Shown here: one piece after another, positions 33,288 to 42,373 of the stretch
Position numbering within the stretch: the stretch's first letter is position 1
How the letters are laid out: every line of letters begins with the position of its first letter
Assembly (NCBI RefSeq): GCF_018596315.1
Contig: NZ_JAHEAG010000008.1
Coordinates: forward strand, 62,001 to 126,000
Length of the DNA stretch: 64,000 nt
Reading direction: 5' to 3'
Origin: Bradyrhizobium sp. SRL28
GTDB taxonomy: Bacteria; Pseudomonadota; Alphaproteobacteria; Rhizobiales; Xanthobacteraceae
Translations under genes and position numbers: made by a program
The notes under the pieces: generated by a model
Seen by the model: the letters and a program-made list of their open reading frames with translations, nothing else
The model's database searches: none
What the model was told of the DNA's origin: nothing

Positions 33288-33460
33288 GGGGCCTCTGGGC
33301 ATTCGCCGCCTGTGGAAACGAGCGGTCGATCGTATAATTATGGCATGAAACGATAGTGATTTCAATCATCTGTAGTCTTCATTGAATCTTGTCAGGTTCC
33401 ACTTGCAGGTAAGTTAAAAAAACGTATGATCGTTTAATTCGAAGAAAAACCAAGGGTGGA
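33288..33460. promoter_or_regulatory. Divergent TetR-liuA control region with palindrome
   Basis: 173 bp, AT-rich. AAACG-TATGAT-CGTTT at 33420-33435 is an inverted repeat 25 bp before liuA and a candidate operator. A related half (GAAACGATAG) lies at 33346-33355. Confidence 0.5.
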
Positions 33461-34636
33461 ATGATGGCCTCGAACAGGGCGCTGCTTCTCAACTTCGATC
33501 TCGGCGAGACCGCGGATGCGATACGCGAGACGGTGCATGCGTTTTCGCAGAACGAGATCGCGCCGCGCGCCGCCGAAATCGACCGCAGCAACCAGTTTCC
33601 GCGCGACCTCTGGCCCAAGATCGGCGCGCTCGGCCTGCACGGCATCACCGTCGAGGAGGAATATGGCGGCACCGGCCTGGGCTATCTCGAGCACTGCATC
33701 GCGGTCGAGGAAATGTCGCGGGCGTCGGCCGCGGTTGGGCTTTCCTATGGCGCGCATTCCAACCTCTGCGTCAACCAGATCCGCCGCAACGGCAATGAAA
33801 CACAGAAGCGGAAATATCTGCCGAAGCTGATTTCGGGCGAACATGTCGGCTCCTTGGCGATGTCGGAGCCCGGCGCCGGAAGCGACGTGGTGTCGATGAA
33901 GACCCGCGCCGACAAAAAGGGCGACCGCTTTGTGCTGAACGGCAACAAGATGTGGATCACCAACGGACCGGTGGCGGACACGCTGGTGGTCTATGCCAAG
34001 ACCGACCTCAACGCCGGTCCGCGCGGCATGACCGCCTTCATCATCGAAAAGGGCATGAAGGGATTTTCCACCGCGCAGAAACTCGACAAGCTCGGCATGC
34101 GTGGCTCCGACACCTGCGAACTGGTGTTTGAAGACTGCGAAGTCCCGGAAGAGAACGTGCTGAGCGAAGTCGGCCGCGGCGTCAACGTGTTGATGAGCGG
34201 CCTCGATTACGAACGCGCGGTGCTGGCGGCGGGGCCGATCGGCATCATGCAGGCCTGCATGGACGTGGTGCTGCCTTATGTGCACGAGCGCAAGCAGTTC
34301 GGCGAGCCGATCGGCACCTTCCAATTGGTGCAGGGCAAGATAGCCGACATGTACACCACCATGAACGCCTCGCGGGCCTATGTGTATGCGGTGGCCAAGG
34401 CCTGTGACCGCGGCGAGACCACCCGCGAGGACGCGGCCGGCGCCATTCTCTACGCGGCGGAAAAAGCCACCCAATGCGCGCTCGACGCCATCCAGCTCCT
34501 CGGCGGCAACGGTTACATCAACGACTACCCGACCGGTCGCCTGCTGCGCGACGCCAAGCTCTATGAAATCGGCGCCGGGACCAGCGAAATCCGCCGCATG
34601 CTGATTGGCCGGGAACTATTCGAAAAGACCGCCTGA
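33461..34636 (+). CDS. liuA: Isovaleryl-CoA dehydrogenase
   Basis: A 391-residue acyl-CoA dehydrogenase that oxidises isovaleryl-CoA to 3-methylcrotonyl-CoA, passing electrons to ETF. Motifs are LAMSEPGAGSD, WITNGP and the C-terminal LLGGNGYINDYPTGRLLRD. The catalytic base is Glu251 in GLDYERAVLA, the position diagnostic for isovaleryl-CoA dehydrogenase rather than most other acyl-CoA dehydrogenases. First gene of the liu operon, followed 100 bases later by the carboxylase. Confidence 0.93.
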   Translation: MMASNRALLLNFDLGETADAIRETVHAFSQNEIAPRAAEIDRSNQFPRDLWPKIGALGLHGITVEEEYGGTGLGYLEHCIAVEEMSRASAAVGLSYGAHSNLCVNQIRRNGNETQKRKYLPKLISGEHVGSLAMSEPGAGSDVVSMKTRADKKGDRFVLNGNKMWITNGPVADTLVVYAKTDLNAGPRGMTAFIIEKGMKGFSTAQKLDKLGMRGSDTCELVFEDCEVPEENVLSEVGRGVNVLMSGLDYERAVLAAGPIGIMQACMDVVLPYVHERKQFGEPIGTFQLVQGKIADMYTTMNASRAYVYAVAKACDRGETTREDAAGAILYAAEKATQCALDAIQLLGGNGYINDYPTGRLLRDAKLYEIGAGTSEIRRMLIGRELFEKTA

Positions 34637-34736
34637 ACTTCACATTCCGGCCAAGATGGTACAGGCTGCATCCTCTTCGAACGTACCGTCCTGAAGCACT
34701 CCCGACGGCTCTCCAGCATCCAAAGAAACGCCGACC

Positions 34737-36341
34737 ATGCCGCTTCATTCCACCATCGATCCTCAATCGTCCGAGTTTGCCCGCAACGCCGACGTGATGC
34801 GCGGTCTGGTAACCGAACTGCGCGAGAAGCTGAAGGTTGTCTCCGGCGGTGGTGGCGAGACGTCGCGCAAGCGGCATACCTCGCGCGGCAAGATGCTGGC
34901 GCGCGAGCGCGTCGACTTGCTGGTCGATCCCGGCACCGCCTTCCTCGAATTGTCGCCGCTCGCCGCCAACGGCCTCTATGGCGGGGACGTGCATTCCGCC
35001 AGCGTCATTACCGGGGTGGGGCGTATTTCGGGGCGCGAATGCGTCATCGTCGCCAATGATGCCACCATCAAGGGCGGCACGTACTATCCGATGACCGTGA
35101 AGAAGCATCTGCGCGCTCAGGATATCGCGCGGCAGAACAATCTGCCCTGCGTCTACATGGTCGATTCCGGCGGTGCCTTCCTGCCGATGCAGGAAGAGAT
35201 CTTTCCGGACGAGCGGCATTTCGGCCGCATCTTCTACAACCAGGCGCAGATGTCCGCGCAGGGCATTCCGCAGATCGCGATCGTCATGGGCTCCTGCACC
35301 GCCGGCGGCGCCTATGTGCCGGCGATGTCGGACGAGAGCATCATCGTGCGCAACCAGGGCACGATCTTCCTCGGCGGCCCGCCGCTGGTGAAGGCCGCGA
35401 CCGGCGAGGTGGTGACGGCCGAAGAACTCGGAGGCGCAGATGTGCATTCCCGGCATTCCGGCGTTACCGATCACTATGCACAGAACGATGCCCATGCGAT
35501 CGGGATCGCCCGGCGGATCGTCGCCACGCTGAAGCAGCCGACACGCGCTGCGCTCAACATGCGCGAGCCGCGGGAGCCGTTGTTTCCGGCGGAGGAAATT
35601 TATGGCGTGGTCTCCGCCGACGGCCGCAAACCGTTCGATGTGCACGACATCATCGCGCGGGTTGTCGATGGCTCCGAGTTCGACGAATTCAAGAAGCTTT
35701 ATGGCACGACGCTGATCTGCGGCTTTGCCCATATCTGGGGTTATCCTGTCGGCATCATCGCCAACAACGGCATCCTGTTCAGCGAGAGTTCGCTGAAGGG
35801 CGCGCATTTCATTGAGTTGTGCTGCCAGCGCAATATCCCCCTGGTGTTTCTGCAGAACATCACCGGCTTCATGGTCGGCAAGAAATACGAGGCCGGCGGC
35901 ATCGCGCGCGACGGCGCCAAGCTGGTGACCGCGGTGGCGACCGCCGGCGTGCCGAAATTCACCGTCGTGATCGGCGGCTCCTACGGCGCCGGTAATTACG
36001 GCATGTGCGGGCGATCCTATAGCCCGCGCTTTCTCTGGCTGTGGCCGAATGCCCGCATCTCGGTGATGGGTGGCGAGCAGGCCTCCATGGTGCTCAGTCA
36101 AGTCCGGCGCGACAATATCGAGGCCAAGGGCGAGACGTGGTCGGCGGAAGAAGAGGAAAAATTCCGGGCGCCGATCCGCGCGCAATATGAACACCAGGGC
36201 AATCCGTATTACGCAACGGCGCGGCTGTGGGACGACGGCGTGATTGATCCCGCCGACACGCGGCTGGTACTCGGCCTTGGATTATCGGCGGCGGCGAATG
36301 CGCCGATCGAACCCACGAAATTCGGCCTGTTCAGGATGTGA
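34737..36341 (+). CDS. liuB: 3-Methylcrotonyl-CoA carboxylase beta subunit
   Basis: A 534-residue carboxyltransferase that moves the biotin-bound carboxyl to 3-methylcrotonyl-CoA. Crotonase-fold halves show GSCTAGGAYVPAMSDE and GGSYGAGNYGMCGR. The length and the liu context distinguish it from propionyl-CoA carboxylase. Its stop overlaps the alpha-subunit start. Confidence 0.93.
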   Translation: MPLHSTIDPQSSEFARNADVMRGLVTELREKLKVVSGGGGETSRKRHTSRGKMLARERVDLLVDPGTAFLELSPLAANGLYGGDVHSASVITGVGRISGRECVIVANDATIKGGTYYPMTVKKHLRAQDIARQNNLPCVYMVDSGGAFLPMQEEIFPDERHFGRIFYNQAQMSAQGIPQIAIVMGSCTAGGAYVPAMSDESIIVRNQGTIFLGGPPLVKAATGEVVTAEELGGADVHSRHSGVTDHYAQNDAHAIGIARRIVATLKQPTRAALNMREPREPLFPAEEIYGVVSADGRKPFDVHDIIARVVDGSEFDEFKKLYGTTLICGFAHIWGYPVGIIANNGILFSESSLKGAHFIELCCQRNIPLVFLQNITGFMVGKKYEAGGIARDGAKLVTAVATAGVPKFTVVIGGSYGAGNYGMCGRSYSPRFLWLWPNARISVMGGEQASMVLSQVRRDNIEAKGETWSAEEEEKFRAPIRAQYEHQGNPYYATARLWDDGVIDPADTRLVLGLGLSAAANAPIEPTKFGLFRM

Positions 36342-38350
36342 TGATGGACCGCTCGAAACTTTACCGGCGTTTTCGCACGCTCCTGATCGCCAACCGCGGC
36401 GAAATCGCCTGCCGCGTGATTCGCTCGGCCCACGCCATGGGCCTGCGCACCGTTGCCGTCTATTCGGAGGCGGATCGGGAAGCCATGCACGTCGCCATGG
36501 CCGACGAGGCCGTGCTGCTGGGACCGGCGCGGGCGCGCGACAGCTATCTCAATATCGAACGCGTGATCGCAGCCGCGCGGCAGACCGGCGCCGAAGCCAT
36601 CCATCCCGGCTACGGCTTCCTCTCTGAAAATGCCGAGTTCGCGCAAGCCTGCCTGGATGCCGGGCTGGTGTTCGTCGGTCCGACGGCCGAGATGATGACC
36701 GCGATGGGCTCGAAGTCGGGCTCGAAAGCGCTGATGGAAAAGGCCGGCGTGCCGCTGGTGCCCGGCTATCACGGCGAGGCACAGGACGAGGCGACGCTCG
36801 CAGAATCCGCCGACAAGATCGGTTTTCCAGTGCTGGTGAAAGCGTCCGCCGGCGGCGGCGGGCGGGGCATGCGCGTGGTAAATTCGGCCGGAGAACTTGC
36901 GGCCGCGATCGTCAGCGCCAAGCGCGAGGCCAAGGCGGCGTTCGGCGACGACCGCATGCTGATCGAAAAATTCGTCCAGAACCCGCGTCACATCGAGGTC
37001 CAGATCATCGGCGACAGCCATGGCAATCTGCTCTCGCTCTGGGAGCGCGAATGCACGCTGCAGCGTCGACACCAGAAGGTGATCGAGGAAGCGCCGTCGC
37101 CGACGCTTGACGCCACGCAGCGCGAGACTGTTTGCGCTGCCGCACGCAAGGCGGCCGCTGCCGTGAACTATGTTGGCGCCGGCACCATCGAATTCGTCTC
37201 CGACGGCAAGGAAGTGTTCTTCATCGAGATGAATACCCGCCTGCAGGTCGAGCATCCCGTGACCGAGCTGATTACCGGCGTCGATCTGGTGGAATGGCAA
37301 TTGCGGGTAGCGTTCGGCGAAAAGCTGCCGCTGGCGCAGGATGAGATCAGGCTGAACGGCCACGCCATCGAGGCGCGGGTCTATGCCGAAAATCCGCAGA
37401 AGAATTTTATGCCTTCGGTCGGCCGGATCAAGACCTGGCGCACGCCTGATGCCGTCGACGGCCTGCGGATCGATGCCGGCTATCGCGATGGCGATACGGT
37501 GTCGCCCTACTATGACGCTATGCTGGCCAAGGTGATCGCGTGGGCGCCGACGCGGCAGGCTGCCATCGAGCGGCTCAACCGCGGTCTGGAAGAGACTGAC
37601 GTCCGTGGCATCGTCACCAACATCCCGTTCCTGTCGGCGCTCATCACGCACCCGAACGTGCGCGCCAACACCATCGACACCGGCTTCATCGAGCGCGAAC
37701 TGAAGAAGCTGACGGAAGCCTCAAGCGCCCTCGGCGATCTCGAGCTTTGCGCCGCGGTGGCTGCGATCGTCGTCGAGGAGCAGAAGGCCGCGCGCCGGGA
37801 AGCGCATTCGCCGTGGCAAACCTTCGGCTGGATGCCGGTCGGGCAGCGGCAACGGGTCTTTTCGTTCCGACAGGGGCAGGGCGCCGAAATCAAGGTGACG
37901 CTGCGCTATGGCAACGGAGCATCGACAGTATCGTTCGGCAAACACCAGTTCGTGTTCGCAACCTCACCTGCCGAGAGCGGTGGCTTCGACCTGACGATCG
38001 ACGGCATGAAATCGCGCGTTACCTCCGTGATCGAGGGCCATGAGCTTTACCTGCGCACCCGCAACGGCCGCTTCGACCTGCACTGGGTCGATCCGTTCGG
38101 CGGCGAGACTGAGGAGCAGGTCGGCGAGGACAAGATCGTGGCGCCGTTGCCGGGCACTGTGGTCGCGCTATTGGCCGAAGAGGGCGCAACGCTGGAGAAG
38201 GGCGCTGCGATCCTCACGCTGGAAGTCATGAAGATGGAGCAGACCCTGCGCGCGCCCTTTGCGGGCGTGTTGAAGAAGATCAAGTGCAAGGTCGGCGATA
38301 TCGTCGGTGAAGGCGTCGAGCTTGCCGAAATCGAACCGGCGGCGTCATGA
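36338..38350 (+). CDS. liuD: 3-Methylcrotonyl-CoA carboxylase alpha (biotin) subunit
   Basis: A 670-residue protein with biotin carboxylase (residues about 8-455: LIANRGEIACRVIRSAH, ASAGGGGRGMRVV, EMNTRLQVEHPVTE) and a C-terminal biotin carrier domain with EVMKMEQ, Lys632 being the biotinylated residue. It carboxylates biotin with ATP and bicarbonate. It overlaps both neighbours by four bases, indicating tight coupling. Confidence 0.93.
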   Translation: MMMDRSKLYRRFRTLLIANRGEIACRVIRSAHAMGLRTVAVYSEADREAMHVAMADEAVLLGPARARDSYLNIERVIAAARQTGAEAIHPGYGFLSENAEFAQACLDAGLVFVGPTAEMMTAMGSKSGSKALMEKAGVPLVPGYHGEAQDEATLAESADKIGFPVLVKASAGGGGRGMRVVNSAGELAAAIVSAKREAKAAFGDDRMLIEKFVQNPRHIEVQIIGDSHGNLLSLWERECTLQRRHQKVIEEAPSPTLDATQRETVCAAARKAAAAVNYVGAGTIEFVSDGKEVFFIEMNTRLQVEHPVTELITGVDLVEWQLRVAFGEKLPLAQDEIRLNGHAIEARVYAENPQKNFMPSVGRIKTWRTPDAVDGLRIDAGYRDGDTVSPYYDAMLAKVIAWAPTRQAAIERLNRGLEETDVRGIVTNIPFLSALITHPNVRANTIDTGFIERELKKLTEASSALGDLELCAAVAAIVVEEQKAARREAHSPWQTFGWMPVGQRQRVFSFRQGQGAEIKVTLRYGNGASTVSFGKHQFVFATSPAESGGFDLTIDGMKSRVTSVIEGHELYLRTRNGRFDLHWVDPFGGETEEQVGEDKIVAPLPGTVVALLAEEGATLEKGAAILTLEVMKMEQTLRAPFAGVLKKIKCKVGDIVGEGVELAEIEPAAS

Positions 38351-39255
38351 GCGATCGCGTCTACATCGTCGAAGTCGGCCCGCGCGATGGGCTGCAGAAC
38401 GAGAAGACCCCGATCAGCGTCGCTGATCGGATCGCTTTCGTCGAGGCGCTGATCGGTGCGGGCCTTCATACCGTCGAGGTCGGCGCCTTCGTCTCGCCCA
38501 AGGCGATCCCGCAGATGGTGGGCTCGGCCGAGGTCCTGCGCGGCGTCAGCCATCACGTGAATTGTGAACTGCCGGTGCTGGTGCCGAACGAGAAGGGCTA
38601 CGAGGCATCACAGGCTGCAGGCGCCAAACTGATCGCGGTGTTCGCCGCGGCGTCGGAGAGTTTTTCCCGCGCCAACATCAATTGCTCGATCGCAGAATCG
38701 ATCGACCGTTTCAAGCCGGTGCTCGCCCGCGCCAAGGCTGACGGCGTCAGGGTGCGCGGCTATATCTCCACCGTGCTCGGCTGCCCCTATGAGGGCGAGA
38801 TCAAGCCGCAGGCGGTGGTCGATGTCGCAAAAGTGCTGTGGGAGCTCGGCTGTTACGAAATTTCCCTCGGCGACACCATCGGCGTCGGTACGCCCCTGAA
38901 GGCGCGGCACCTGTTGCGCGCGGTGGCCGGCCATGTGCCGATGCCTAAGCTCGCGATGCATTTCCACGACACCTATGGGCAGGCGCTCGCCAACCTCTAT
39001 GCCGGGATGGAGGAGGGCTGCCGCGTAATCGATTCCGCCGCCGGCGGCCTTGGCGGTTGCCCCTACGCCCCCGGCGCGACGGGGAACGTCGCGACCGAAG
39101 ACGTGGTCTACATGCTCGAGGGCATGGGCATTGCGACCGGGGTCGATATGCCCAAGCTCGTCACGGCGACCAACGTGGTAAGCGGGCTGATCGGCCGTCC
39201 GCCGGTCAGCCGCGTGGCGGCAGCGTTGAACGCGAAGATGCGGGCCGGCAAGTAG
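38347..39255 (+). CDS. liuE: Hydroxymethylglutaryl-CoA lyase
   Basis: A 302-residue TIM-barrel enzyme that cleaves HMG-CoA to acetoacetate and acetyl-CoA. VEVGPRDGLQNE binds metal and GLGGCPYAPGATGN carries the catalytic Cys loop. The hydratase that makes HMG-CoA (liuC) is absent from the operon. The last codons are duplicated, with silent differences, at 41.33 kb (see repeat). Confidence 0.93.
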   Translation: MSDRVYIVEVGPRDGLQNEKTPISVADRIAFVEALIGAGLHTVEVGAFVSPKAIPQMVGSAEVLRGVSHHVNCELPVLVPNEKGYEASQAAGAKLIAVFAAASESFSRANINCSIAESIDRFKPVLARAKADGVRVRGYISTVLGCPYEGEIKPQAVVDVAKVLWELGCYEISLGDTIGVGTPLKARHLLRAVAGHVPMPKLAMHFHDTYGQALANLYAGMEEGCRVIDSAAGGLGGCPYAPGATGNVATEDVVYMLEGMGIATGVDMPKLVTATNVVSGLIGRPPVSRVAAALNAKMRAGK

Positions 39256-39258
39256 ACC
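39203..39258 (+). repeat. liuE 3'-end repeat, copy A (copy B at 41312-41370)
   Basis: The end of liuE (VAAALNAKMRAGK and stop) recurs at 41327-41369 as VAAALNAKMRAAK plus stop. Differences are mostly third-base changes plus GGC to GCG. Similarity reaches leftwards to CCGGTCAG/CCTCGGTCA. The two copies bracket the cyclase gene. Confidence 0.75.
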
Positions 39259-39389
39259 GATAAATTCCGTTGTTTGCCGGAGTAGCTATTTCGTCGAACG
39301 ACGGGCTCCGAGCGGCCAATCGTAGCCGGACATCGGCCGGCAATTCTGCTATATAATCAGTTCGCTTTCCCCGAGCTTGGGGGTGCCTC

Positions 39390-41171
39390 TTGAGCGGCGA
39401 GCACGTAGAGCGCCGGTTGGCAGCTATTTTGGCGGCGGATGTCGCGGGCTCTTGCCGCTTAATTGGGATCGACGAAGAAGGCACGCTGGCGCAACTGAAA
39501 GCAATCAGAAAGACGATCTTCGATCCAAAAGTCGCTGAGCGTCACGGACGCATCGTCAAGAATACAGGGGACGGCGCCCTCGTTGAGTTCGCCAGCGTCG
39601 TCGATGCCGTCCGATGCGCCGACGAAATCCAGCGCAGCATGGCGGAGCAAAATACCGATGTGCCGCAGGACAAGCGGATCGAATTTCGCATCGGCATTCA
39701 CGTCGGTGATATTATCATCGCAGACGATGATATCTTTGGTGATGGGGTCAATATCGCGGTGCGTCTCGAAGGGGTCGCAGAACCGGGCGGGATTTGCATT
39801 TCCGACGATGCCCGCCGGCAGATTCGGGGCAAGGTTGAGAGCACCTTGGAGGATATGGGTTCGCAATCCTTGAAGAATATTGCCGAACCGATGCGGGCTT
39901 GGCGCGTGCGCATCGGCCCAAGCTCCTCGCCGGCAACAAAACCGCCGACCGAGACTGCGCGGCCCCTCGCGCTCCCGGACAAACCCTCCATCGCGGTACT
40001 GCCGTTTGAGAACATGAGCGGCGATCCAGAACAGGATTATTTCGCCGACGGCATGGTGGAAGACATCATCACGGGACTGTCGCGTTTAAAGTCCCTGTTC
40101 GTCATCGCGCGACAATCCACCTTTACGTACAAAGGCAAAGCGGTCGATATCAAGCAAGTCGGACGTGAACTTGGCGTTCGCTACGTGCTTGAGGGCAGTG
40201 TGCGCAAGGTTGGGAATCGCGTCCGCATCACCGGACAGCTCATCGATGCCGCAACAGGAGTGCATCTCTGGGCGGATCGGTTCGACAGCCTGCTTGAAGA
40301 TATTTTCGATCTGCAGGATCGGGTGACGAGCAGCGTGATCGGCGCAATCGCTCCTCAACTGCAGCGCGCCGAGATCGAGCGCGCACAGCGCAAACCGACC
40401 GGAAACCTTCAGGCTTACGACTACTATCTTCGCGCGCTCGCCAGCTTTTATAAATTCACCAGAGAAGCGCACCTTGAAGCCCTCACGCTCGCGGAAATTG
40501 CCTGCGATATGGATCCCGAGTTCGCCGCAGCGTACGCACTCGGCGCTCGTTGCTATCTACAAAGGAAAGCTTTCGGCTGGAGCTCCGATGCCTCTCAGGA
40601 ACGAGTTGAAGCCCGGCGTCTCGCGAGGCGGGCGATCGAACTCGATCAGGACGATCCATCGGTGCTTGCACCGGCCGGACATGCGCTCGCTTTCGTAGTG
40701 GGCGAGGTCGAGGAAGGCGCGGCGCTCCTCTCGCGGGCGATAAATCTAGATCCAAATCAGGCTATCGCGCGACATTGGAGGGGGTGGGTCCACCTTTTTT
40801 CCGGGGAAATTGACGCCGCGATCGAGCAATTCCAAGTCGCGCTGCGTTTGAGCCCGCTGGATCCATCGATCTTCACTGCCCAGACCGGGATGGCTTATGC
40901 TCATTTTCTCGCTGGCCGCAATGAGGAGGCCTCATCGTGGGCGACAGCCGCCATCAGACAGCAGCCCAAATTTATGCCCGCACAATGCATTCTGGCGGCA
41001 TGCCATGCGATGTCTGGACAGGTTGAGGAAGCACGAGAGGCCGGTGTGCGCGCAATGCAACTAGACCCAACCCTACGCATTTCCGGAATCAAGAACTCGG
41101 CGCCATATCGTCGAGCTGAAGATATCGAAAAATTGGCGCAGGCTTTCCGGATCGCTGGTGTGCCGGAATGA
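39390..41171 (+). CDS. Class III adenylate/guanylate cyclase with TPR repeats
   Basis: A 593-residue protein from TTG 39390 (GGGGGTG before it; TATAAT at 39352). Residues about 8-170 are a class III cyclase domain: ILAADVAGSCRLIG and KNTGDGALVEF hold the metal Asp residues, DGVNIAVRLEGVA the transition-state Asn and Arg. Residues about 190-310 (IAVLPFENMSGDPEQDYFAD and IARQSTFTYKGKAVDIKQVG) are a TolB-like region common in such proteins; the rest is TPR-like. Codon use is less GC-rich than the liu genes. It probably makes cAMP under control of its C-terminal sensor. Confidence 0.83.
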   Translation: MSGEHVERRLAAILAADVAGSCRLIGIDEEGTLAQLKAIRKTIFDPKVAERHGRIVKNTGDGALVEFASVVDAVRCADEIQRSMAEQNTDVPQDKRIEFRIGIHVGDIIIADDDIFGDGVNIAVRLEGVAEPGGICISDDARRQIRGKVESTLEDMGSQSLKNIAEPMRAWRVRIGPSSSPATKPPTETARPLALPDKPSIAVLPFENMSGDPEQDYFADGMVEDIITGLSRLKSLFVIARQSTFTYKGKAVDIKQVGRELGVRYVLEGSVRKVGNRVRITGQLIDAATGVHLWADRFDSLLEDIFDLQDRVTSSVIGAIAPQLQRAEIERAQRKPTGNLQAYDYYLRALASFYKFTREAHLEALTLAEIACDMDPEFAAAYALGARCYLQRKAFGWSSDASQERVEARRLARRAIELDQDDPSVLAPAGHALAFVVGEVEEGAALLSRAINLDPNQAIARHWRGWVHLFSGEIDAAIEQFQVALRLSPLDPSIFTAQTGMAYAHFLAGRNEEASSWATAAIRQQPKFMPAQCILAACHAMSGQVEEAREAGVRAMQLDPTLRISGIKNSAPYRRAEDIEKLAQAFRIAGVPE

Positions 41172-41288
41172 CTGGCACATCGTATCATGTCGCCGCGATA
41201 AGGAATTTAGTTGCTACCGAGGCATAGTGGGCATTGGTTCTAGCCAGCACCAGTCAACCTCGATTTAAGAGTGCGCGCCCTGGCAGGC

Positions 41289-41311
41289 TCGCAGCGTTGT
41301 TAACGTTGCGA
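41289..41311. other. 10-bp hairpin at the right edge of the cyclase cassette
   Basis: TCGCAGCGTT-GTT-AACGTTGCGA forms a 10-bp stem with one GT pair. No T tract follows. It lies exactly before repeat copy B, so it may be a recombination site or a transcript end. Confidence 0.4.
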
Positions 41312-41370
41312 GCCCTCGGTCAAGTGTGGCGGCGGCGCTGAATGCGAAGATGCGGGCCGCGAAGTAGATC
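41312..41370 (+). repeat. liuE 3'-end repeat, copy B
   Basis: This is a diverged copy of the last 14 codons of liuE including the stop, and a few bases before them, at the far side of the cyclase cassette. See copy A. Confidence 0.75.
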
Positions 41371-41372
41371 CG

Positions 41373-42299
41373 TTACGCGGCCTTTAAGCCGACGTTGGGC
41401 AGTATCGGCCGGTTCTTCAGCGCTTTCGCCATCATGGCCTCGACCTCTGCCTTCTCCTGCGGCAGCAGCGCAAGGCGCGGCGGACGGGTCAGTGCGGTGC
41501 CACGGCCCGTGATGTGCTCGCAAAGCTTGATGCACTGGACGAGGTCTGGACGGGCATCGAGGTGCAACAGCGGCATGAACCATTCGTAGAGCGGCATCGC
41601 ATCGGCATAGCGTCCCGCCTTGGCGAGGCGGAACAGGGTCTCGCCCTCGCGCGGGAAGGCGTTCGACATGCCGGAGACCCAGCCGACGGCGCCCATGGCC
41701 ACGCTCTCGACGATGACGTCGTCGAGGCCGGCGAACAGCACGAAGCGATCGCCGACCATGTTGCGGGTGTCGATGAAGCGTCGCGTGTCGCCGGAGGAAT
41801 CCTTGAAGCAGACGACGGTTTCGACATCCGCCAGCGAAGCCAGAATGTCCGGCGTGACGTCGTTCTTGTAGATCGGCGGATTGTTGTAGAGCATGACAGG
41901 CAGATCGGTCGCCGTGGCTACCGAGCGGAAATGCGCGGCGGTCTCGTGCGGCTTGGAGGAATAGACCAGCGCTGGCATCACCATCACGCCGTCGATGCCA
42001 ACGCGCGCCGCTTCCTTGGCGGTCTCGACGGCGAAGGCGGTGGTGAACTCGGCGATGCCGCACAGCACGGGGACGCGGCCGGCCGCGACGGATTTCGCCG
42101 TCTCCATGATGGCGATCTTTTCCTTGCGCTCCAGCGAGGTGTTCTCGCCGACGGATCCGCAGACGATCAATCCGGACACGCCGTCGCGGATCAGGCCATC
42201 CATGACCTTGGCTGTCGCATCGATATTGAGCGACAGATCATCGTTGAATTGCGTGGTAACGGCCGGGAAGACGCCTTCCCAGGAAATGAGTGGGCTCAT
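41373..42299 (-). CDS. DapA-family aldolase/dehydratase
   Basis: A 308-residue TIM-barrel Schiff-base enzyme. Catalytic Lys166 in VCFKDSSGD, Tyr138 in MLYNNPP and GSVGENTSL for carboxylate binding are present. Because it sits with a TRAP transporter and GntR regulator, a catabolic lyase or deaminase role on a keto or hydroxy acid is more likely than lysine synthesis. Exact substrate unknown. Confidence 0.85.
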   Translation of the reverse strand: MSPLISWEGVFPAVTTQFNDDLSLNIDATAKVMDGLIRDGVSGLIVCGSVGENTSLERKEKIAIMETAKSVAAGRVPVLCGIAEFTTAFAVETAKEAARVGIDGVMVMPALVYSSKPHETAAHFRSVATATDLPVMLYNNPPIYKNDVTPDILASLADVETVVCFKDSSGDTRRFIDTRNMVGDRFVLFAGLDDVIVESVAMGAVGWVSGMSNAFPREGETLFRLAKAGRYADAMPLYEWFMPLLHLDARPDLVQCIKLCEHITGRGTALTRPPRLALLPQEKAEVEAMMAKALKNRPILPNVGLKAA

Positions 42300-42373
42300 T
42301 GTTTGGCTCCGATTGAAATTTTCCCGGCGGAAGTCACATCCGCCGGGCTTTGGCTTGGAAACGATGGGTGGGA

